Source: Mesocentrotus franciscanus
Taxonomy: Eukaryota; Echinodermata; Echinoidea; Camarodonta; Strongylocentrotidae
Direction: 5' to 3'
NCBI GenBank assembly: GCA_037976565.1
Contig: CP137674.1
Location: 31,961,047-32,025,046 of the forward strand
Length of the DNA: 64,000 bases
Part shown: piece by piece, positions 56,372 through 64,000 of the stretch
Position numbering within the stretch: the stretch's first letter is position 1
How the letters are laid out: each line of letters starts with the position of its first letter
The notes under the pieces: model-generated
The model's database searches: none
What the model was told of the DNA's origin: nothing
What the model saw: the letters and a program-made list of their open reading frames with translations, nothing else
Program-made: the position numbers and the translations under genes

Positions 56372-58726
56372 CTGAGAACGTATGGGAAGACATCGATTGA
56401 TAAATATATAGATAAATCATATATAGATAGAAAGATAGATAGATAGATAGATAGATATACAGACAAACAGACATATAGATAGATAGACAGACAGACAGAT
56501 ACAATGTCATGTATTTATCTTGCCTGATTTACTGCGAACAAAATTATTGGTATTATTTTTCCAGTTTTCCTCGCCCAACATTGAAGCAATTATTAAACTA
56601 ATAATTAATCATTAACCTATCTCATGTAATTTGAATTGTCGAGGGGGCGGGTGATATTTTCTGATCCTACCTTCTCTGTGGGCATTGCTGTGGTTGTCGG
56701 CTCATCGGCTGAACAGTTACAGGGATGCCTTCCAGTGTAGGTGGACTCGATGGCGATCTGAATGAAGGGATACCTCAGAGCAGAGTATGGCATAGGGATG
56801 TGATAGGTCAACTGACCACACCTGCAAGTACAAGAATGTTTCATGATAAATAAAATTCTGACGAACAGCATTTGAATTGAATTTTCTGAAATAAAATACA
56901 CCTATGCAGAACTTGTATGTACTATTCAAGCTGAATTAGCCGGAATAAAATGTGACAAATGACAAAATACCTATGCAACAACTTACTAAGCTAGACGGTT
57001 TGTTCATATTTATGCTTCACCCTTATAATCTAAATTTGATTTAATGTTGACAACCATAAGGTGCGTTAGACTTATTTTACGAGCAGGACAGAATAATTGA
57101 AAGTTGCGTTAATTAGTGCCTGGATCTGTATCTCGATATTGCGGTTTTATTGCGGAAATTATACGTATGGCTTTGATTTCATTTATCTTTTCTTTTCATT
57201 TATTTTTATTTCCAAACATAAAATAACACAATATAACATGATGACATGTGCAGGGCATTGTTAGTAATCATACAAATATTAAACACACTTTCAATAAATA
57301 AATGTACAACATGACTTGGATCATAAAGAACTAACAATAACGTAATTATTTTCATATTATATACAGTAGGACTAAGGGTATTTTAAGGAGTAGAAAAAGG
57401 AAGAAAGAGGAATGAAGAAGAAATATAACTGAAAATGATGACGAATGATGTACGAGTACGAAGTGACAGAAGGGATAGCCGAGACAAGGTAAGACCAACT
57501 AATAAGAGGGATGGACATTCTAAAAACCTGGGAATATTTCCTAGGTAGAGGTGTCATGGTCTAGTGGATACATCGCAATGTGAATCACTTTTTTCGCGGT
57601 TCGATGGTCCAAGCCCCAGCACTAACGTCCTCTGGCAAGGCATTAATCTACATTGACATTCTCTATCCAGGAGATAATGGGTACCTGTCAGGATTGCCGA
57701 AAGCCAAAGAGGAAATGCCATACACGCATGCAAGTGAACCTTGCAAAAGGGTAGGAATACTTCCTGAGGAGTGGAGATGGTGCACATTCGTAAACCACAT
57801 TGTAAACCACATTGGTGTATTCACGTTACACGCTAATGTAAACGTAATATATCATTATCATTATTACTATAGCAGGAAATACTACTGCAAATATAAGCAT
57901 TATATAATCTTGCCTGTCATATATCAAGAAATCATCCTTGGTTCCGTTAAGGAGGTTCCATACGTTATCTTCTGGAGCTGTCTCTGATGAATAATCCTGA
58001 TACATATCATAGTAACCCAACCGATAGAGCCTGTAATAGTTGAGACGAGAGCGTAGATCGCCTGCATTGATCACGATGAAGTTGATATCGGTGATGTTGT
58101 ATTGAGAGATATACTGCCTGCGCATGACCTCCAAGCTGTGAAAAGGTGGAAACAAGTATGGGTTATATCTTATGAAGATGAAATTAAAACATACAGGAAG
58201 AGGCAATATATGATGTTTCTGTTTGTTTTACGTCTTCCTTGAGCAATGACAAAAGCAATTGACCTAGTAACATAATAGCAATTTGATTGGGTGCTTGCAT
58301 GCATCCTAGTTTTTAAAAAGCTCCTTAGCTTTAACATTATAAATAATTTTGTGAGGGAAGTTTGTTTAGTGATGTTTATCCTAGGCTGTTTATATTACAT
58401 CTTTCTATTTTTTTTCTCCATACTTTTTTTTTTTTTTGGGGGGGGGGGCGCCAGAAACTTGTGGCCTCCTCCTCCTTTGGCTACGCCGGTGTCCTAACTT
58501 ACTAATGGGCCTGCGTCAGGCAGAAACCTCAGCTGGCTTGCAACAGCGCCACCACCGTCACTTGACCCCGGCTCTCCAGCATGGGTTGTCTTCCTCGGAG
58601 GGACCAGTTTGGTGGCTCCGTGCACCTTGCAGGTGTACCGAAGGGGGGTTCGTTAGCCGACCCCACCCCTAGATACAAGAGGCAAAGAAAAGCGGCCAGG
58701 AGGCCTGGGATGCCTCGGTTCCCCAT
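55607..58726 (-). CDS. SELENOP: Selenoprotein P, 26 in-frame UGA(Sec) codons
   Basis: Secreted selenium-carrier selenoprotein. Coding segments on the minus strand: 58726-58503, 58135-57914, 56821-56671, 56371-55607, giving 453 residues and TAA. Residues 1-24 are a signal peptide (GLLAAFLCLLYLGVGSA). The thioredoxin-like domain follows with PPNWSLRGRQPML, GQVTVVALLQASUGFC (UxxC redox motif, Sec66/Cys69), DNVWNLLNGTKDDFLIYDR and CGQLTYHIPMPYS, all diagnostic of SelP. Residues 200-453 form the Sec-rich domain. Sec positions: 66, 218, 248, 250, 252, 261, 279, 281, 310, 313, 323, 331, 339, 342, 351, 357, 365, 368, 378, 384, 392, 395, 405, 411, 419, 422. No TAA or TAG interrupts this frame. Two SECIS elements lie in the 3' UTR. 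Human SELENOP has 10 Sec in 381 residues; sea urchin SelP is reported to be much richer (28, as I recall). An ordinary gene finder will stop at residue 65 and call the rest non-coding. Confidence 0.95.
55712..56041 (-). repeat. Tandem coding repeat, about 81 nt, four UGA per unit
   Basis: Unit starts (first T of the leading TGA) are at 56041, 55954, 55876, 55795 and 55714, so spacings are 87, 78, 81 and 81 nt. The third and fourth units are nearly identical. The octamer TGACGTCA recurs once per complete unit. The fifth unit diverges after its second TGA. Confidence 0.95.
56417..56500. repeat. (GATA)n / (GACA)n tract in SELENOP intron
   Basis: AGATAGATAGATAG followed by diverged ACAGACAGACAGA units, between SELENOP exons three and four. 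Confidence 0.9.
56671..56821 (-). CDS. SELENOP: SELENOP third coding exon
   Basis: Phase 2 in, phase 0 out, 50 full codons. CGQLTYHIPMPYSALRYPF completes the thioredoxin-like fold (vertebrate DRCGRLVYHLGLPYSFL) and HPCNCS gives the CxC-type pair seen as CEKKCGNC in vertebrates. It ends in a Thr-rich linker and a gtagga donor. No His-rich segment like that of vertebrate SelP is present. Confidence 0.93.
57549..57790 (+). mobile_element. tRNA-derived SINE in SELENOP intron
   Basis: A box A-like TGGTCTAGTGGATAC is followed by a box B-like GGTTCGATGGTCC, then a body with GCAAGGCATTAATCTACATT and GATAATGGGTACCTG. The same body, inverted, occurs at 2365-2715. It is antisense to SELENOP in the GC-AG intron 56822-57913. 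Confidence 0.75.
57914..58135 (-). CDS. SELENOP: SELENOP second coding exon (thioredoxin-like core)
   Basis: Phase 2 in and out, 222 nt. It encodes LEVMRRQYISQYNITDINF, IVINAGDLRSRLNYY and DNVWNLLNGTKDDFLIYD-R. The vertebrate counterpart is the segment with TDVWTLLNG and KDDFLIYDRCG. The acceptor is tttcacag. The donor is ACAG followed by GCAAGA: a GC donor, not GT. Confidence 0.93.
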
Positions 58727-58742
58727 AGCTGATGTATAGGGT
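58503..58742 (-). CDS. SELENOP: SELENOP first coding exon (signal peptide, UGFC motif)
   Basis: The ATG at 58726-58724 begins a clear signal peptide. The first in-frame TGA is at 58531-58529 within LLQAS-U-GFCLTQAH, the SelP active site, and the frame stays open to a perfect GTAAGT donor at 58502. A strong acceptor (pyrimidines then ctgcag) at 58744-58743 sits 16 nt before the ATG, so a 5' UTR intron is likely. Coding part is 58726-58503, leaving in phase 2. Confidence 0.93.
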
Positions 58743-59861
58743 CTGCAGAAGGGAGAGAATAATTGACAATGGCAATCAAATTAAATGGTTTAATTGATAG
58801 TTGACACCTCCCCTGATCTGGTAACCACTTTTGAAAATTACCAGCATCAAATTTCCGTTGATCTCTATTAGAATACCCAAGGTAATTAACCAAGTGCTGC
58901 ATCGGCATAGGGTACAAGCTAGTATAGTATACCCCCCCCCCTTGTTTGAAGGCAGGGGGAGGGGGGGTCAATCAAACCTGTAATACAATCGTATTCAACA
59001 AATGGGGCTATCAGGATACATGACTCCTACCTCAGGGGGGGCACCACCTTTTATCAATGTCTGAATACGCCACGGAATCCTATATTAGTATACCCGTCGG
59101 TGCAATCGTCATTCCACACGACTTATCCTTACACATTGGAAAGGTTGTCCAAGATTATTATTCGAGTTTACTTGTTAGGCGTGGCAATCATTCTAAAAAA
59201 CCACTGTCCCCAATGTTATATAAAAGTAGGTGCATTTTGCATAACATAATGCGCCGAAACGTGACTATTCAAATCAAAAGCAATTCCAAGTAAGTGCACT
59301 GTTCTGATTGGTTGAAAGTGAAAATTCTTTTGACCGTAAGATTTGCTTGATAAGGTTCCACATTTGACAAAACAGATTGATTAAATATCATAAATACGAG
59401 ATAGGCTGCTCAACCTGGCACCTGACTGTTTGAACGATTTTTATGTGTTTCATAACCTTCCTATAACCTCCATGGACTGAGAATGTAGATTGCGAAATCT
59501 TGAACCATGCATGTTTTAATGATTTCACAGTCAAACAGCATGTGACAACTGAATTAGTTCATCGCCTCGTAAATCCTTTATTCTCTTCCGCTTCAGCATC
59601 AGGAATCAAAGGTCGCCTATTGTCACGATTGGTTCTGTTAGTTATGTCTTATTAGCATGGCTTGTAAACGGTAGTAAAATATAAAGTGATTAAAGCTTTG
59701 AAAATTCTCCTCTTGTCATAGGTTCTAAAGCGAACGGACTATGACTGACCTCGAGATCTAAAATAGTATACCCTGATATGCTGAAAATATCAATTTCATA
59801 TGATCTTTTTAAAGATTAAAGTACGCATTCGTCATAATGGGATAATGATTATCGGTGGTTT

Positions 59862-59940
59862 AACAATAAACTAAACCCCTCAAAAATCATGCAATTCAAG
59901 TTTTAGCGTTGTTATCTCTCTTGTTAGCATATTGTCACTT
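59862..59940. repeat. Single arm of the 61.5-kb palindrome family
   Basis: AATCATGCAATTCAAG, TTTTAGCGTTG and TATCTCTCTTGTTAGCATAT match the left arm at 61480-61550. Confidence 0.65.
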
Positions 59941-60252
59941 TTTTTCTCCGTCGAGATATTAATGTTATAACTTGATAATTCTTGGGACCATCAACCTGAC
60001 AAGCCTCAATAGACTTTTAATGATGGCTCTTTATTCTTCTCTTTTATTCTTCTTATTTCATATGTATTCATTTAATGTACGTTTCATTTTACCTTAAAAT
60101 ACTGTTTATATATCTTAATGTTTTGAAGTTTTTTTAAAACTGAAGAACGAATGAAGAATGAACTTGAAGTTCAAAAACAAACACAAAAACAAACAAAAAC
60201 GTCGGGTGACATAAGAACACTCAGGTATTAATCGAAATGTTTTGTTCAAGAT

Positions 60253-60673
60253 AGTTATAAACGTATCCGGACACCTACCCCCTGGACATCCACCCCCGGA
60301 TAACCACTCCTAGGATAACATCCCTCTAGGACAACTACCCCCAAGATAGTTGTCTGGGGGGTAGTTGTCCTAGAGGATGATTGTCGTAGGGGGTAGTTGT
60401 CTGGGGGTAGTTGTCCGGGGGTAGTTGTCTAGGGGGTAGTTGTCCTAGGGGTAGTTGTCTGGGGTAGTTGTCCGGGGGTAGTTGTCCGGGGGGTAGTTGT
60501 CCTAAGGGGTAGTTGTCTGGGAGGTAGTTGTCCGGGGGTAGTTGTCCTAGGGGGTAGTCGTCCTAGAGGGTGGTTGCCCTAGGAGTAGTTGTCCTAGGGG
60601 GTAGTTATCCTAGGGGTGGTTATCCGGGGGGTGGTTGTCCAGTGGGTATAGGTGTCATACAACCAGTTATAAA
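60253..60673 (+). mobile_element. TU-like foldback element of G-rich tandem units
   Basis: A left arm of C-rich units (about 60262-60355) and a right array of G-rich units with the motif GGGGGTAGTTGTCC (about 60356-60664) are inverted relative to each other, ending GACACCTA and TAGGTGTC. AGTTATAAA flanks both sides (60253-60261 and 60665-60673), a 9-bp target duplication. Units are about 14-17 bp. This architecture matches the TU foldback elements described in sea urchins. Confidence 0.75.
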
Positions 60674-61473
60674 AAAAAGCACACCGATCTTGAACTAGTA
60701 ACCTCTCGATCTTAATCAGAGTGCAATCTGAATCACATGATATTGTTATCTTGACCTTCAGTGAACTGATTGTGTGTATTAGGGCAATTCCAATGTATCT
60801 TGTTCCACAATATTACCGATTACAGCAAAGATTTAAGTATTTCTATTGATGGTATTTACTTGACAGTCCGAATACTTTTAACTTGGATCAGAGGAAATAA
60901 TCAGAGATAAATGTACTTTCAATGTTCAATATGTTCATGACTTGAAAACGCACTTGGGACACACACACACATACCAAAATACATCTACTTACTTTCATTA
61001 AAACCTTATTGCATTTTCTTGTATTTAAGATAATGTTGCAGCCATTTAAATAAGTGCTTTGAACTGAAGAGATGAGAATGTGTTATTTTGTGACAAGCTT
61101 TAGGGTTTTTTTTCAGCAGTGCAGGATTGAAAAGGCTCCCGAATACTGTGTTCACTCGCTTAACACTGTACATGTTTTGTATTGTATTTATTAAACTTCA
61201 TTGATACATGTATACTATAGGCAAATGTTTCACTCCCGTTCATATTTCTTTCAATATACACATGTACACTCTTTTCAAGAATAATACCAATATTATGAAT
61301 ATGTTTTCGGATAAACATATTATATACATGTATAATAAAAATGTAATAATACACTGTCTATAATACTTGAAAAATATTCACTCTGGACGTGATAAAACGA
61401 GAAAAAAGACAAAATCTACAAAGCGAAATGTGGGGAGTGCTTTATAAACAAGGTAACTAAACAGTGGTGTAAC

Positions 61474-61958
61474 AATAACTAAATCCCTCCAAAAAATGCA
61501 ATTCAAGTTGTTTTAGCGTTGATATCTCTCTTGTTAGTATATTGTTATATTTGATGTTAGTATCATTGAAAAGCCTATTTACTCCCCTCTTTATAACGAT
61601 ACCCCACTTGTAATGATTATGTAAATGTGCTGTGCACCTGAATATGGGGCCAAGTCAAAAGTGAAATGTAGCCAAATGCATTGTTATTGTCAATAGTGAA
61701 TTCTTTATTTGTTTGGAGAATGGATTGTGTTTTGAAGGAATAACAATGCATTTTACAACATTTTACTTTTGACTTCGCCATATATTCAGGTGTAATGCAC
61801 ATTCCATGATTACATAATAATTACAAATTGGGCATTATTGTAAAGGGTAATAAACAGGCTTTGCAATGATACCAAAGTGAAATATGATAATAAAGTAAAA
61901 AGAGAGATATCAACGCTCAAACTTGAATTGCACAACTTTATTTTGAGGAGTTTATATA
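61474..61958. repeat. Long palindrome, about 485 bp
   Basis: Two arms of about 210-230 nt are inverted copies with indels. Matching blocks include GCGTTGATATCTCTC / GAGAGATATCAACGC and AATGCATTGTTATT / AATAACAATGCATT. The spacer near 61695-61740 is short. One arm recurs alone at 59862-59940. Confidence 0.8.
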
Positions 61959-62437
61959 CTCTGCCTCTTATGACGCAGCTATGAACTTTTCTTTGAGGGT
62001 GACTAAATGAAGTTTGGTAACTACAAAACTTGGTCGTCCTCATTTACTTTTCAATGGAAAGACACCAACATAAAACCAGAAAACAAAAAAAGATTTAATT
62101 TTAACTTACCACCGGGGTGATGTAGAATTTATTTGTTTGTCGCAGGTAGAATTCGAGATTGTTTACCCTACGTCCACCGCGTACAACGCGGGATTCTGTT
62201 ATGAAGAAACTTTGCTTGGTGTATACAATGTACCTTCGGGTTAGGTATATCTATATCGGGTTATCGCATTACAAGATTAAAGGTCGGGGATCAGGTACTC
62301 AGCTGATAAAATGTCTAGATCGAGTTGCTTATGCATCAGTTTCTTAGATCTTAACTACTTGAACGCACGTTGAACCGGGGGTTATATACCTTAGGTCTAT
62401 TGAACCAATGGAACCCCCTCCCCCTTTTTTCTTTGCG

Positions 62438-62613
62438 CAGTGGCGTATCCAACATAAGGCGAAGCCGGCATACATCCCCGCCTTTGAAGTCCCAGAAAAA
62501 CAATCAGTAAACTTTCAGTGGGTCTACGGTATACGGAGGGCTGCCATATACCTCTACTCTTCCACTGTCGGAGGTATCCGCCCCTCTAAATATTGATTCT
62601 GGATACGCCACAG
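62438..62613. mobile_element. Small inverted-end element (CAGTGGCGTATCCA)
   Basis: Ends CAGTGGCGTATCCA and TGGATACGCCACAG are inverted copies 176 bp apart. CAGTGGCGTA-type ends suggest a hAT-like MITE. The target duplication is unclear. Confidence 0.65.
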
Positions 62614-64000
62614 ATTGCGTTTCTTAGTTATTTGAATCTGTAGTGAGCTAGCTCCTTGATACAATGATAGAAAACAACGAATTCGTGACAGATTATCAAT
62701 ATTATGAAAAGTATTGTCTAAGTATTTCTATTACTTTATATCTCTCTCTGTATTATTCATTATTTATCCATCTTCCTCTAATAACAGATCTCTCTCTCTC
62801 TCTCTCTCTCTCCCTTCCTCTTTCTTCATAAGGCTGCATATAGTCACACATTTGCAGTTTGAAGTATATAAAACTGCATACATAATTTTTTCCCTTTTCA
62901 TCTTTCTGTCTCTGTCTGTCTCTCTGTCTCTCTTTCTATGTGTCTCCCTCTCTCACTTTCTCTGTATCACTACACATTGAACTCACGTAATTTGCCCTTT
63001 TATCTAGAATAAATTACACGTTTATTAGCTCCTACCATTTTAGTATATACCAAAGTTCGCCATTCCTTTAAAGCACGGGGTTCCCCAATATGCCCGTTTG
63101 ACCCAGTTCCTTTGTACGTAAAGCCAAACAGACCCTGGGAACTAAATTTACATACAATGCCATATTGGCATGAAAATAACTTTATCAAGGCCACAAAACC
63201 AACCAGAAAAATAGAAAGAAAATGTCTGATAAAGTTTTGGGTTTTATATGCAATATGACAATAAACAAATAAAAACGCAACAAAATTATTGTTAAAGAAG
63301 AATGAGAGGTTACTTTTCTTTACTCAACATCGTCTACAAATAATGAAACAGTTGGTGCACTTTAATAGTCGAGTCCAAAAAATGCAACTTGAAACTATAA
63401 CCAAGTACTTACATGTAGTTTGCTATGTTAATTCTTTACAATGCAATTAAATGTTCATTGCAACGTTATTAATATACACATGAAAGGTAAAATAAAAAAG
63501 GGGCTATCACAAAGTATAATTCTGGCTACAATTTAGAGTGATATATTATGTAGAGGGTGAATATATTCCAGTTGTATTTACCCCATAAGAGAATAATGAA
63601 CAATATAACAAAATACGACATCGTTTCAAAAGATCTCACCAAATATATTGAAAAATCTATAACAATGTGAGTTTAAAAACAAAGAGGAAGACGAACGGCA
63701 CAAACTAATGAATGTGGTCCATATTGCCTACACCACTACATCCGGAGTATCTTAAAAGTTATCTTGGCTACTCCATTATTTATTAGTAATTTTTAAAAAT
63801 TTACAAATTAACACCACGTTGTTTCTAAACGAACAGTTATTTCAATTTCAGAAATTTTCTTCAAAAAAATATTTATGAATTTATTTCTATTTCAATTTCA
63901 GAAGAAAATACTCATTTTTATTCAAATTTTTACAATGCCAAGTGAGAAAGGAGGCCAGTATTCCACATACTTGTTGTGGGCACCCCTAATATACAATACA

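Larger units (their letters stand above)
58743..64000. other. SELENOP upstream region
   Basis: It should contain the SELENOP 5' UTR exon and promoter, but neither is certain. A good minus-strand donor (CCGGTG then GTAAGT) at 62110/62109 could end a 5' UTR exon. Recognised contents are the foldback element (60.25-60.67 kb), the palindrome (61.47-61.96 kb) with one extra arm (59.86 kb), and an inverted-end element (62.44-62.61 kb). No other gene is supported. Confidence 0.5.

Noticed and set aside
55881..56466. Open frames of 103 and 114 codons on the minus strand over the last SELENOP exon
   Set aside because: They are in other frames, start in intron or repeat DNA, and do not join exon three. 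The UGA-containing frame joins in phase and fits SelP.
57580..57987. 135-codon plus-strand frame
   Set aside because: It reads through a SINE and the antisense of a SELENOP exon.
60268..60660. Regular short repeats as a CRISPR array
   Set aside because: Units are contiguous with no unique spacers, arranged as inverted arrays in an animal genome.

Overview
The window is animal nuclear DNA: about 37% GC by eye, short exons in long introns, GT-AG splice sites, and many microsatellites and small foldback or MITE-type repeats. An echinoderm, most likely a sea urchin, fits best. The reasons are a selenoprotein P gene with far more selenocysteine (Sec) codons than vertebrates have, a TU-like foldback element built of short tandem units, and tRNA-derived SINEs of the type I associate with sea urchins. 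The species cannot be fixed from this window.

Two genes converge. On the + strand, positions 4974-47975 hold the last twelve coding exons of a pikachurin (EGFLAM) orthologue. They give 714 residues in the order acidic Ser-Gly linker, EGF, LamG, EGF, LamG, EGF, LamG, stop. Exon phases match throughout. The signal peptide and fibronectin III exons of the family are not seen and should lie upstream of base 1. Introns run from 0.5 to 22 kb. A 3' UTR follows, with candidate poly(A) signals at 50.8, 51.28 and 51.93 kb.

On the - strand, positions 58726 to about 53755 hold a selenoprotein P gene (SELENOP). It has four coding exons encoding 453 residues, 26 of them read from in-frame TGA. The thioredoxin-like domain with its UxxC motif is spread over three exons. 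The fourth exon is a Sec-rich domain whose 3' half is a tandem array of about 81-nt units, four TGA codons per unit. Two SECIS hairpins lie in the 3' UTR, the second just before the poly(A) signal. One intron has a GC-AG boundary. The last repeat unit carries a net 1-nt shift that costs four further in-frame TGA codons.

The rest is introns and flanks. They hold a nested insertion series at 33.58-34.17 kb, a small palindromic MITE in at least six places, two TTAA-flanked elements, several long palindromes (12.3, 31.0, 51.3, 61.5 kb), a TU-like foldback at 60.26 kb, a partial duplication of a LamG exon at 35.05 kb, and a 430-bp pyrimidine tract at 32.46 kb. I found no convincing gene between 58.75 and 64 kb, where the SELENOP promoter and 5' UTR should lie.

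Pikachurin-type LamG domains are extracellular ligands of dystroglycan, and selenoprotein P is a secreted selenium carrier. Their adjacency looks positional rather than functional. As I recall, both human orthologues lie on chromosome 5p, so the linkage may be ancient.
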